Assembly (NCBI RefSeq): GCF_008329585.1 | Contig: NZ_NPKP01000006.1 | Span: forward strand, 62,001-126,000 | Reading direction: 5' to 3' | DNA length: 64,000 nucleotides | Origin: Mycolicibacterium sp. P9-22 | Lineage (GTDB): Bacteria > Actinomycetota > Actinomycetes > Mycobacteriales > Mycobacteriaceae | Shown here: positions 41,838-49,987 of the stretch, piece after piece | Layout of the letters: each line of letters starts with the position of its first letter | How positions within the stretch are numbered: position 1 is the first letter of the stretch | Made by a program: the position numbers and the translations under genes | The notes under the pieces: model-generated | Told to the model about the DNA's origin: nothing | Database searches by the model: none | Seen by the model: only the letters and a program-made list of their open reading frames with translations

Positions 41838-43466
41838 TCAGTTGCAGAAGATCAGGAAGCAGTTGCCGCCCTGGCCGCCGCCTTGACCACCCTGGCCGCC
41901 TCCGCGGCCCTCGGAGTCGCCGCGGCCGTAGTCACCGCGCGAACCGGAGTCACCCCGGGAGCCCTCGGAATTGCCTCCGCCCGAACCGTTTCCACCGTTA
42001 CCGCCGGTCGGCCAGGGCCACTGCGGTTGTTGCGGTTTGGGCGGCTGGGGCTGCGGCTGTTGAGGTTGCTGCGGGTAGCCCGGGTAGTCGTCATCGTCAT
42101 AGTCCGGGTAGTCCGGATAGTCCGGCTGCTGCGTCTTCGGCGGCTGCTGCTCCCACGGCGGACGCCACACCGGCCACTGCGGGCGCGGCAACACGATCAC
42201 CGGCGGCGGAAGCACCACCGGCGGGTTCCACACCGGCGGCACCACCGGCGGCGCGACCGGAGCCGGAACCGGCGGCGGGGCGACGGGCGCCGGAGCCGGG
42301 GCAGGCGCCTGGGGTGCAGGCGCGCGCTCGACGTACACCTGGCGCGGAGCCTGCTGCGGCGCCTGCTGCACGACGGGGATGGGCGCCTTGATGGTCTCGG
42401 CCGCCGTGGGGGGCGGAGGCGGGGCCGGTTGCACGGGAAGCGCCTCGGGAACCGGCGCGGGGGCGGGAGCCTGGGCGCTCGGCGCGACCGCGGCGCGCGC
42501 CGGAGCGGGCCGCTCATCGGCGGTCGGGCGGATGCTGACGGCCAGCGAAATCGCCAGGGCGACGACGCCGATCACGAAGATCGACGCCATGCTGCCCACC
42601 AGGAGGAACGGCTTGTGCCCCTGTTCCGCGGGCGGTTCGACATCGAGGCCGGCCAGATCATCGGGGACATCGACATAGTTCGGGACCGACGACTGGGCCA
42701 ACTGGGTGTCCGCGGCGGCGGCCAGCACCGAACCCGCGGTGGGCCCGTCCGGGTCCAGCGAGTAGGCCAGCCCGACGGTCGACGCCTCGAACGCGGGGGC
42801 ACTGGCCGAGGCGAGGGCCGCGCCACGCGCCAGCGCCAGTCCGGATTCCTCCGGGGCGCTGACAGGGATGTCGACGAGATCGGACAGATGTTCTTTGACC
42901 GAGGCGACATCGACACCGGAGCCGACGACGAACATGCCCTCCGGGGCGGTGTCCTGCCCGGCGACTGCGGCGGCCATATCTGCCAGGACTGCCATCGCGT
43001 CGGTGCTGTGCAGGCTGCGGCTGAGCACCTTGACCACCGAGCCGTCTTCGGCGCGGACCACCGACAAGGTGGCGGTGTCGCGGTTGAGGAACAGCAGCGC
43101 GGTGGAGCTGTAGCCGACAGCGCGGCCGGCGGCCTGGGCCAGCGCGCCCGCGGCGTGCAGTTCGGATACCAGCATCACGTCGCTGATGCCGTGCGCGTCG
43201 AGCGCCTCGCGCAGGGCGGAGGCATCGGTGTGATCGGTCCAGGTGACCCCGATCGACTTCAGATGGTGCCCGCCGGCCTCGGCGCTCTCCAGGGTTCCGA
43301 GCACTGCCTGCACGACCTGATCGGCCGCAGTGAGCGTTGCTGAATCAGGCGATCCCGACACCTCGAAGACGTCGTGGTCGACGGTCGAACCGTCCGCCTT
43401 CTCACCCTCGACCAGCACCATTCGTACCGTGGTGGGTGTCATCGACACACCTAGTACGATGTCCAC
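41838..43466 (-). CDS. Actin-fold/DUF7159-like membrane protein with Pro-rich tail
   Basis: 542 residues from GTG at 43466 (GGAGGGG upstream). Residues 1-235 resemble an Hsp70/actin-fold (IVLGVSMTPTTVRMVLVEG, STALLFLNRDTATLSVVRAEDG, VVGSGVDVASVKEHLSDLV). A helix at 287-311 spans the membrane. The rest is Pro/Ala-rich (320-480), then Gln-Pro repeats, and Gly/Asn/Ser-rich to the end (GNCFLIFCN with two Cys). The layout matches the Thr-tailed protein at 23478. Related to mycobacterial proline-rich proteins such as those around Rv0312; function unknown. Confidence 0.78.
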   Translation of the reverse strand: MDIVLGVSMTPTTVRMVLVEGEKADGSTVDHDVFEVSGSPDSATLTAADQVVQAVLGTLESAEAGGHHLKSIGVTWTDHTDASALREALDAHGISDVMLVSELHAAGALAQAAGRAVGYSSTALLFLNRDTATLSVVRAEDGSVVKVLSRSLHSTDAMAVLADMAAAVAGQDTAPEGMFVVGSGVDVASVKEHLSDLVDIPVSAPEESGLALARGAALASASAPAFEASTVGLAYSLDPDGPTAGSVLAAAADTQLAQSSVPNYVDVPDDLAGLDVEPPAEQGHKPFLLVGSMASIFVIGVVALAISLAVSIRPTADERPAPARAAVAPSAQAPAPAPVPEALPVQPAPPPPPTAAETIKAPIPVVQQAPQQAPRQVYVERAPAPQAPAPAPAPVAPPPVPAPVAPPVVPPVWNPPVVLPPPVIVLPRPQWPVWRPPWEQQPPKTQQPDYPDYPDYDDDDYPGYPQQPQQPQPQPPKPQQPQWPWPTGGNGGNGSGGGNSEGSRGDSGSRGDYGRGDSEGRGGGQGGQGGGQGGNCFLIFCN

Positions 43467-43616
43467 TTTACCCCTCCAAAGCGTTTGCCACGTAGCCCGT
43501 TTCGTCGACGCCGAGCACTCGACACAATCCGGCAACTAGATAGTTCATCGCCGTGAGCAGCGCCTCCGTTACAGCAGGCGGCGCTAGCTAAAGCACGTGA
43601 TAAACCCTACGCGGGT

Positions 43617-44186
43617 TCAGGGTTTGACGAAGTTCAGATATGACTTCGACGGGGTCGGCCCGCGCTGCCCCTGGTACTTGGAGCCGGCGGCCGAGGAGCC
43701 GTACGGATGCTCGGCCGGACTGGTCAGCCGCAGCAGGCACAACTGCCCGATCTTCATGCCCGGCCACAGCGTGATCGGCAGGTTGGCGACGTTGGACAGC
43801 TCCAGGGTGATATGTCCGGTGAACCCCGGGTCGATGAACCCGGCCGTCGAGTGCGTCAGCAGCCCGAGCCGCCCCAGCGAGGACTTCCCCTCCAGCCGCC
43901 CGGCCAGATCGTCGGGCAATGCGCAGCGCTCCAGCGTCGACCCGAGCACGAACTCGCCGGGGTGCAGCACGAACGGCTCGCCCTCCTTGGGTTCGACCAG
44001 GGTGGTCAGATCGTCCTGGCGCAGCGCCGGGTCGATGTGGGTGTAGCGGGTGTTGTTGAACACCCGGAACAGACTGTCCAGACGCACGTCGATGCTCGAC
44101 GGCTGAATGAGGGAGTCATCGTGCGGGTCCAGCGCCAGCCGGCCCGCGGCGATCTCGGCGCGGATATCGCGATCGGAGAGCAGCAC
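43617..44186 (-). CDS. dcd: dCTP deaminase (bifunctional with dUTPase in mycobacteria)
   Basis: 189 residues. LLSDRDI and IQPSSIDVRLD at the N-terminus, EGKSSLGRLGLLTHSTAGFIDPGFTGHITLELSN (trimer core and catalytic Glu/Ser), and the C-terminal KYQGQRGPTPSKSYLNF. It converts dCTP towards dUMP, supplying dTMP synthesis; bifunctionality is known for M. tuberculosis. The stop is 81 bp from the upstream in-frame start of the Pro-rich gene. Confidence 0.95.
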   Translation of the reverse strand: MLLSDRDIRAEIAAGRLALDPHDDSLIQPSSIDVRLDSLFRVFNNTRYTHIDPALRQDDLTTLVEPKEGEPFVLHPGEFVLGSTLERCALPDDLAGRLEGKSSLGRLGLLTHSTAGFIDPGFTGHITLELSNVANLPITLWPGMKIGQLCLLRLTSPAEHPYGSSAAGSKYQGQRGPTPSKSYLNFVKP

Positions 44187-44214
44187 GCGACGAGCCTAGC
44201 CGCCGCGCGCTGGG

Positions 44215-44649
44215 TCATGGACAGGCCGCGGGCGCGTCGGCACGCACCGGCGCACCGGCGGGCAATGTGTAGGTGACCACCGCGTTGGCGTCGTGCGGGC
44301 TGTCGTTGCGCACGATATGCGGCACACCCGCCGGAACGAAGACGGCCTGCCCGGCCAGATACGGCGTTGACGCGCACTGCTGCGCGGTCTGGATCGACAC
44401 CGTGCCGCCGGTGATGACGGTGTGTTCCGGGCCCGGGTGGGTGTGCCAGCCGCTACTAGACGGCGGGTGCAGCAGCAGTTCCTGGACGTAGAGCGTGGTC
44501 GGTCCTGTCGTCTCGATCTGCACGGGCTCCGAGGTGGTGCCCTGGGCCAGGTCGGTGCGCTCGACATCGCCCTCGGCGGGTGTGGCTGTTGCACTGGGTG
44601 CGGTGATGACGGCGAGCGCTGCTGCGGTGGTGGCGGCGAGGCGTTTCAT
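44215..44649 (-). CDS. Secreted cupin-domain protein
   Basis: 144 residues with a signal peptide (MKRLAATTAAALAVITAPSATATPA). The cupin motif is GWHTHPGPEHTVITGG (two His, Glu) and the second motif FVPAGVPHIVRND (His), so a metal site is likely. Two Cys in the mature part may form a disulfide. Substrate unknown. It ends 28 bp from dcd. Confidence 0.83.
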   Translation of the reverse strand: MKRLAATTAAALAVITAPSATATPAEGDVERTDLAQGTTSEPVQIETTGPTTLYVQELLLHPPSSSGWHTHPGPEHTVITGGTVSIQTAQQCASTPYLAGQAVFVPAGVPHIVRNDSPHDANAVVTYTLPAGAPVRADAPAACP

Positions 44650-44706
44650 GGATCCCCCATCTCATGAACTGGCGCGGGCTGGGTGCTAGCCTTCCTGATC
44701 GAGCAT

Positions 44707-44780
44707 GCCGATGTAGTTCAATGGCAGAACATCAGCTTCCCAAGCTGAATACGCGGGTTCGATTCCCGTCATCGGCTCCA
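44707..44780 (+). tRNA. tRNA-Gly(CCC)
   Basis: Cloverleaf checked by eye: acceptor GCCGATG/CATCGGC, D stem GTTC/GAAC, anticodon stem TCAGC/GCTGA with loop TTCCCAA (anticodon CCC, reading GGG), T stem GCGGG/CCCGT and a genome-encoded CCA after discriminator T. The 3' part (44740-44780) is the left attachment repeat of an island, so the tRNA gene is kept intact. Confidence 0.95.
44740..44780. repeat. attL: 3' part of tRNA-Gly
   Basis: 41-bp repeat from the anticodon region to the encoded CCA. The copy at 48513-48553 has one difference (G at 44775, A at 48548), which breaks the acceptor stem pair in the copy and so marks it as the non-functional one. Confidence 0.9.
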
Positions 44781-44820
44781 TACATGCAGGTCAACTCAGT
44801 ATCGTAGTTTGCTAGCAAAC

Positions 44821-45141
44821 TCAGGCCCGCGGAATACCGTACTCCCCCGTAGATTCGATCCTCAAATGTCGTTGCTGGCCCATTTTTCCAGCACAGCACG
44901 GGTATCCTGGCCCGGATGTGACTCTCTCGACGTAATGGCCCTCCGTGGTGGCGAGCTGCCGGTGGGATAGCTGTTGCTGCGCCGCCTCGACGTCGAGCCC
45001 GTCTCGGACGACCGTGGCCACGCTGCGCCGGAAGCTGTGCGGTCTCACCCACCGCAGATCCTCGTGCCCGGCGAGAGCCTCCCGCAGCGCTGAGCGGATG
45101 TTCGTGAGAGCCACCAGTCCGCCGTCGCGGTTGGTCAGCAC
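44821..45141 (-). pseudogene. Tyrosine recombinase (integrase) C-terminal remnant
   Basis: 106 residues retain the catalytic C-terminus of a tyrosine recombinase: HSFRRSVATVVRDG (His35, Arg38), LSHRQLATTEGHYVERV (His60, nucleophile Tyr70). The N-terminal DNA-binding domain and the first catalytic Arg are missing; recognisable similarity ends near 45141, where a different coding tail on the plus strand begins. Probably the island's former integrase, inactive now. Confidence 0.75.
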
Positions 45142-45468
45142 CGGCCCGGGCGGCCCACCACCGACATCTACAACGCCGACGAGGACACCGTCAACCGCTG
45201 GTTCGACGCCGCCGCCTAGGCAATCCAGAGCAAGCGAAAAGTCCTCGGCACCGACCAGACCTGGTTTTTAGAGGCCGGCCAAATGACCCCTTGCCAGCCA
45301 TCTTGATCTATCTACCGAGTTCTTTCCACCACCAACCACCAAGGGCCGTCGGCGAGGTGGACTGCGTCATGCCAGACCGCCGGAAACTCAGTGCGATGCA
45401 GTACGCGGACGCCCCCCTTGCCGCTCGAAAGCTACCGCCTACTTAGGCAGTCGGACATACTCTCGGGT

Positions 45469-46653
45469 GTGATCTGGTCACCGACATCTGAGGATGAGAT
45501 CCGGCGCGCCGCAGCCAACGGACTCCTCGCCGAAACTCACTATCTCGACCTCAAACGCGAACTCCCAGCAGGTGATTCTGGCAACAGAGGCTTAGCGAAA
45601 GATATCGCCGCGTTCGCACTGGACGGTGGAACAATCTTGATCGGCGTCGATGAAGACACCACCCCACCATCGATCACGCCTGTGAATCTTGCCGGCCTCC
45701 CGGAGCGCGTCGAACAGATCGCTGGCATGCGCGTCCAAGAGGGCGTCGTCGTATCGACCGTGGCGATCGAAACTCCACCGGGTAGCGGCCAAGGTGTTCT
45801 AGTGGTCCGCGTGCCGGCTTCACCACGAGCGCCCCACATGGCTGACGGCAAGTACTACGGACGCGGCGACAAAACGAACCGACCGTTGTCCCACCCCGAA
45901 GTGCTCACCCTCCACCAACGCCAACTTGCTTACCAGCAGGACATCATCGCGATCGCGCGCGACGAGTTGACGAAGCTAACCCCAGTAAGTGGGGCGGTAC
46001 CTCTGCTGGTGATCGTTGCCGAACCCCTCGGTGCGCCACCGGCACTACTGCGAGCCCTGTCTGCAATGACCGGAAAGTGGCACGGCGAAATCATTTCGAT
46101 GTTGGACGAAGCGGGGATGTATACGCACCGTTCCTTCGACCCCAACTTCTCAGCGACCCAACCCGGCCGACGGGCCGGCGCGGTGGCGGTAACTGTCGGT
46201 ATGCCAGAGGGCACCCGATTCGAAAGTGAGAGGGCCGCCGAGATTCAGTTCCGAGAGTCCGGGGTGCTCGTGCTCGGCTCGCGCCGCCCAACCATTGAGA
46301 CTCGGCGAAACAGCTACAGCGACCCGCAGGAGTACGTCTTCGAGACACTGATCGTCGAGCACACGCAGCTCTTCGTGGAGCTGGCCGCTGTGGTGTCCAA
46401 GAGGTTCGGATTCGCCGGATCATGGCGGTTCGGTCTCGTGGTGACCGGATTGCTTGGCAAGCGGTCGTACTCGTCGGTGACACAAGTCTTCCGGCAGTCA
46501 GACCCCTACAGCGATGACGAGTACACCGGGTCGGCGGTTGCATCGCTGGAAGAACTCGAAGCCGCTCCGATGAAGGCTGTCGAGGAGATCGTCGGTTCCC
46601 TACTCAGGAGCATCAACTGCCGCGATGTCTTCCCGGAGCTGGACGGCGACTGA
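45469..46653 (+). CDS. AlbA_2/Schlafen-type putative nucleic-acid-binding protein
   Basis: 394 residues. The N-terminal domain (ETHYLDLKREL, LAKDIAAFALDGGTILIGVDED, then GVLVVRVPASPRAPHMADGKYYGRGDKTNRPLS) is AlbA_2/Schlafen-like. The C-terminal 200 residues are unassigned. GTG at 45469 is preferred: TACTCT lies just upstream and could serve a leaderless transcript; a longer ATG start at 45391 would add 26 residues of unlike composition. Schlafen-like domains bind or cut RNA in some systems and occur in phage defence. It is 267 bp upstream of fic in the island. Confidence 0.72.
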   Translation: MIWSPTSEDEIRRAAANGLLAETHYLDLKRELPAGDSGNRGLAKDIAAFALDGGTILIGVDEDTTPPSITPVNLAGLPERVEQIAGMRVQEGVVVSTVAIETPPGSGQGVLVVRVPASPRAPHMADGKYYGRGDKTNRPLSHPEVLTLHQRQLAYQQDIIAIARDELTKLTPVSGAVPLLVIVAEPLGAPPALLRALSAMTGKWHGEIISMLDEAGMYTHRSFDPNFSATQPGRRAGAVAVTVGMPEGTRFESERAAEIQFRESGVLVLGSRRPTIETRRNSYSDPQEYVFETLIVEHTQLFVELAAVVSKRFGFAGSWRFGLVVTGLLGKRSYSSVTQVFRQSDPYSDDEYTGSAVASLEELEAAPMKAVEEIVGSLLRSINCRDVFPELDGD

Positions 46654-46734
46654 ATCTGTCGGAGCGGCGGCTTGAGCGCACCGTCCCAGGTTGGGGTGCC
46701 GTGATCTGGGCAAAGTGGTCTCGCCAGAAATACA

Positions 46735-46781
46735 GCCGTCAGGGCGGTAGGCTCGGCTGCCGAGCCTACCGCGCTGACGGC
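46735..46781. other. 47-bp near-perfect hairpin between AlbA_2 and Fic genes
   Basis: Arms of 23 nt (46735-46757 and 46759-46781) pair with one mismatch and a 1-nt centre. It lies 82 bp after the AlbA_2 gene stop. It may end transcription, protect the mRNA or be a cruciform-forming mobile palindrome; no clean U-run follows. Confidence 0.75.
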
Positions 46782-46903
46782 ACGACCTGGGGTTTTGACG
46801 GTCTTTCGGCAAATGAATTGATGAGCCCGAGAGTTGTGCAATCTCTCCCCGATACTTTTTCTACACTCTCCCCCGAGCCGTCTGTCTGCACCCTCGCGAC
46901 TCA

Positions 46904-46943
46904 GATCCATTTGATCTACAGTGGGACTCATATCAAATAGATC
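46904..46943. promoter_or_regulatory. Inverted repeat over the Fic gene start
   Basis: GATCCATTTGAT (46904-46915) and ATCAAATAGATC (46932-46943) pair at 11 of 12 positions with a 16-nt gap. The A/T-rich element overlaps the annotated fic start and is a good operator candidate. A site here could bind the Fic protein's own HTH (inference). Confidence 0.6.
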
Positions 46944-48252
46944 AGGACAAGTCTGGCTGCTAACGAGTGTAGAGGCGGTGATAGATCAGGTGCCGTACAG
47001 AACGTTGAAGTCGATCTTCCATCAACGGGATCGTGCTGGCGTCGAAGCCGAGGAACGATCTCGGCGAGAGTCTCCCGCTGCCATCCACTGGGACCTGATG
47101 ATCGGCGGATCCCACATGTTCGCGCTGATGACGCCCGAAATCGTAGCGTTGATCGAACGGATCATGAGCTTCGAGCCGAAGATTCAGGCCGAGTGGGACG
47201 GGCTGCCAGGAAGGGCACGAACCGACTATCTGAACCGCATGGTGATCGACGAGATTCAGGCGACCAACGAGATCGAACAAATCCGCTCGACCCGGAAGGA
47301 AATTAGCGCGGCGATCAAAGCGGTCCGGGCGGAGCGACCAGTCGCGAGCAAGCGATTCACGGAGATGGTTCGACTCTATCTCGACATCGGCAGCGACGAG
47401 GCCAAAAGCCCGCAGACGCTCGACGAAGTCCGGGAAATCTATGATGCGGTAACCGCGGGCGAGATTCGTGAGGAAGACGCCCCCGACGGTCTGCGGTTCC
47501 GGCAAGGGCCGGTGTCGATCGAGTCAGGAACCAAAACCGTGCACACCGGACTGGTACCCGAGTCGGCGATCGACGAGGCGCTCACTCTCATGCTGAGCCA
47601 AGGTAGCGATGACTCGATCCCCCAACTGATCAGGGCCGTGGCCGCACACTTCATCTTCGAGTACGCGCACCCGTTCTACGACGGCAATGGCCGGACTGGG
47701 CGCTATCTCCTGGCCCTGGACCTGCGTCAGGTGCTGGCTCCATACGCGAGCCTGGCATTGTCAGCGACCGTCGCCGACAACAAAGATCGATATTACCGAG
47801 CGTTCGCTGACGCAGAGAATCCGTTGAACCGTGGCGATCTGACGCCCTACCTGATCGACATGCTGGAGATCATCGCTGAGGCGCAACACCGCCTGCTGCT
47901 CGACCTCTCCGAGCGTCGAGAGAAGATCGACGCGATCGCGGCGCGACTCCGTGTTCTCGTGAAGGATGAGCAATTTCCGCTGAACATCGGACTCGATCGC
48001 GAGTCGGCGCCTCCGGTGGATCCGGGGGATATCGCTGCAATCCTATTTCCCCTGGGCCAGGCCCACCACTTCGATGTAAACCGCGCCGTCAAGTTGAAAA
48101 CCCTGGCCGATGTGATGGGTCGATCCATCCAGTTTGCCCGCCCGCGACTCCAGCGCCTCAACGACGCTGGGATCATTGAAACGGTGACGAGGAAACCACT
48201 ACGCTTCCGACTCACCCCGCGGGGCGCATCGCTTCTCGAACTCGACGGGTGA
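46921..48252 (+). CDS. Fic-domain protein (putative AMP-transferase) with C-terminal HTH
   Basis: 443 residues. The Fic motif HPFYDGNGRTGR (250-261) is complete, with His250 as base, and the upstream ATNEIEQIR (114-122) matches the class II inhibitory motif (S/T)xxxE except Gln instead of Gly/Asn after the Glu. A winged-helix-like end follows (LQRLNDAGIIETVTRKPLRFRLT). It probably transfers AMP to protein targets and autoinhibits. The GTG start at 46921 lies within the inverted repeat, so a start at GTG 46978 or later is possible. Composition is A/T-richer than the core neighbours. No antitoxin gene flanks it. Confidence 0.8.
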   Translation: MGLISNRSGQVWLLTSVEAVIDQVPYRTLKSIFHQRDRAGVEAEERSRRESPAAIHWDLMIGGSHMFALMTPEIVALIERIMSFEPKIQAEWDGLPGRARTDYLNRMVIDEIQATNEIEQIRSTRKEISAAIKAVRAERPVASKRFTEMVRLYLDIGSDEAKSPQTLDEVREIYDAVTAGEIREEDAPDGLRFRQGPVSIESGTKTVHTGLVPESAIDEALTLMLSQGSDDSIPQLIRAVAAHFIFEYAHPFYDGNGRTGRYLLALDLRQVLAPYASLALSATVADNKDRYYRAFADAENPLNRGDLTPYLIDMLEIIAEAQHRLLLDLSERREKIDAIAARLRVLVKDEQFPLNIGLDRESAPPVDPGDIAAILFPLGQAHHFDVNRAVKLKTLADVMGRSIQFARPRLQRLNDAGIIETVTRKPLRFRLTPRGASLLELDG

Positions 48253-48512
48253 TCACTCTTCCGGGAGAGCTACGAATTGGGGGCGGGCGACGAGGTGGGC
48301 GCCTCGGATATGAGCTCGCTAGGTCTTCGCGGAAAGTTCTTCGAGCCTCCTAGGACAAGTCGGGCGCGATTGCAGCCGCTCCGTACTTTCCCCGCATAAA
48401 CGCCCGTAATCTGGCATGGATTTGCCTGTATTCAGCAGCACCATATAGACGTGGGATCGATTGCAGGACAGCACTTTAACGAATCACTATAGACGCAGCT
48501 GGACGCCTGAAT

Positions 48513-48553
48513 CCAAGCTGAATACGCGGGTTCGATTCCCGTCATCGACTCCA
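48513..48553. repeat. attR: duplicated tRNA-Gly 3' end
   Basis: Copy of 44740-44780 with a single base change. It carries no tRNA 5' half and so is not a gene. The minus-strand gene to its right stops inside it at 48542-48544. Confidence 0.9.
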
Positions 48554-49657
48554 CTGGTTGTACAGGTAAGCGTCGTAATTGCTGCCGAAAGCAGTAAGTG
48601 GTCCGCGGAACTGTACCGCGCCGGTACCCCGGCAACGCCGGCACGGACTTGCTGCCCGTTCCCGCTGCTCGGCTTCGACCTTCCTAGCCTCAATGATCTC
48701 CTCGAACTCTTCCCAGATCGGCCGCCAATTGGGATCCAGACTGGTGAACTCCGACATGTCGGTCGGCATCGGCGTGGATCCTGCGGGAGCGCTGTAGCCA
48801 ACAGCCATCACGTCATTCACGCTGGTCTCCGCGAGCACCCTCTCGCTGAACACCGACTGGTCAAGTTCTAGAACACCCTCTCCGACGAGATAGGTGATCA
48901 GCGCAAGGGCACTGCTCACTGCCGCGCCTAGGCGGGCGTAGACCCCGGCTGCGGCTCGAAAGCGTTCGTCAAGCCCCAATTCCTTGCCTACGGCCGAGTT
49001 GATCACCTGGGCGTGCAACGCATCCGAGTTCAACCAGAGGTCCGCTAGTTCCATATCGGACAGTTGACCGCTGTCGGTCATCACGTAGTACGCCTGCGCC
49101 GACTTCTTTCCCGTCGTGATGTCGGCGAAGACCTTCCGCAAGTCCTCGATATCAATGACCTCATCCAGAAGGTCTTGTGGAGTCAAATCGGCGATGGCGT
49201 CTAGCACTGCCTCCCAATAAACCCGCTCATCACGGATGGTGAATGGCCGCAGCCGCGCGGCGAAGGACTCAAGCGCCTCCTCATCTGGCAACTCCAGCAA
49301 GAAGCGCTGCTCACGCTCCCCGGTCTCAGGATCCTTGGTCACCTGGAACTTGAAGGTACCGTCGGCCACCGCTTGAAGCAGCTTCATTCGGTCGCGGATC
49401 AGCGAGTGTGCCATCACTTTTCGCGACCGCAGGACGAAACGTTCCAGCCGATCTCGCGCACGTTCGCGCTCAGGACGGCTCAGGCGACGTGCCATGGCAA
49501 TCAGGGTAACGCCATCCGACGACCCGAATGACATTGGTGCGAGAGACTCAAAGTCGTCAAGGAGAGTGGCGAAACGCTGCAATCCCAGAGGTGAATTCCG
49601 ATCTCTGCTTAGTGCCGGGAATTCATACGGAAGCCTTGCAGGTGCCGTGCCGTCCAC
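48542..49657 (-). CDS. Hypothetical protein, gene ends inside attR
   Basis: 371 residues; no family recognised. Mainly helical and acidic, with a single Cys-pair motif CRRCRGTG near the C-terminus and a Trp/Tyr-rich end (YDAYLYNQWSR), the last residues being encoded by the att repeat. GTG start at 49657; no clear ribosome site. Because the C-terminus is defined by the tRNA-derived repeat, the gene probably came with an element that used the same attachment site. Codon choice is less G/C-biased than in core genes. Confidence 0.6.
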   Translation of the reverse strand: MDGTAPARLPYEFPALSRDRNSPLGLQRFATLLDDFESLAPMSFGSSDGVTLIAMARRLSRPERERARDRLERFVLRSRKVMAHSLIRDRMKLLQAVADGTFKFQVTKDPETGEREQRFLLELPDEEALESFAARLRPFTIRDERVYWEAVLDAIADLTPQDLLDEVIDIEDLRKVFADITTGKKSAQAYYVMTDSGQLSDMELADLWLNSDALHAQVINSAVGKELGLDERFRAAAGVYARLGAAVSSALALITYLVGEGVLELDQSVFSERVLAETSVNDVMAVGYSAPAGSTPMPTDMSEFTSLDPNWRPIWEEFEEIIEARKVEAEQRERAASPCRRCRGTGAVQFRGPLTAFGSNYDAYLYNQWSR

Positions 49658-49687
49658 GCCGAACCGGCGGATTTACGCCCGGAACGG

Positions 49688-49729
49688 TTGCGTTTGACGC
49701 AGCGCCGTTTGCGATCCAACGCAAACGGC
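49688..49729. promoter_or_regulatory. Palindromes upstream of the att-adjacent gene
   Basis: GCCGTTTGCG (49704-49713) pairs with CGCAAACGGC (49720-49729), and TGCGT-TTG-ACGCA (49689-49701) adjoins. They lie 31-72 bp upstream of the gene that starts at 49657 on the minus strand. Possible operator; function not seen. Confidence 0.5.
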
Positions 49730-49987
49730 CTCATCACACCGGACTACTAACCCCCATATGACTCTTCTCGGTTTCGGCGCAACCGAGCAACCGAAGGCAC
49801 TGAAGGGTTCGCCGATGATCGGCTACTTCATCACTTCTGCTGTCGTCCTGTGCTCGGTCTAGCCGTGTTTTGGTGGCCAGCGTCGCGGTCACGTACTGCG
49901 ACTCCGACAACGCGGCAGACATCATCGCGGCGATGGGCAAGTCATTCCCGCTCAAAGGCTTTCTGTTGGCGCCGGACGTAATTCGCG
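49730..49987. other. Gap without a supported gene
   Basis: No convincing coding sequence, RNA or repeat. The A/T-richer stretch and absence of long frames fit a decayed part of an insertion between the att-adjacent gene and the core oxidoreductase. Confidence 0.5.

Larger units (their letters stand above)
44740..48553. mobile_element. Small genomic island integrated at tRNA-Gly(CCC)
   Basis: About 3.8 kb bounded by 41-bp direct repeats, 40/41 identical, corresponding to the tRNA-Gly 3' end. It contains a tyrosine-recombinase remnant next to the tRNA, a truncated coding tail, an AlbA_2 gene and a Fic gene. Its 47-bp hairpin and A/T-rich parts differ from the core genome. The integrase is broken, so it is probably no longer mobile by itself. 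Confidence 0.85.

Noticed and set aside
44732..45052. Minus-strand frame ending DDGNRTRVFSLGS
   Set aside because: The end is a translation of the antisense strand of the tRNA-Gly; this DGNRTRVFSL pattern is a known annotation artefact. The frame is also antiphase to the integrase remnant.
46921..48252. FicT-FicA type toxin-antitoxin pair
   Set aside because: No small inhibitor gene flanks the Fic gene; the inhibitory motif is inside the same protein, so it is class II.
48600..48660. DnaJ-type zinc finger in the att-adjacent protein
   Set aside because: Only one CxxCxGxG motif is present; DnaJ needs four.
48432..48801. Minus-strand frames with MTGIEPAYSAWIQ and DDGNRTRVFSLDS
   Set aside because: Both are antisense readings of the duplicated tRNA segment at attR, not genes.
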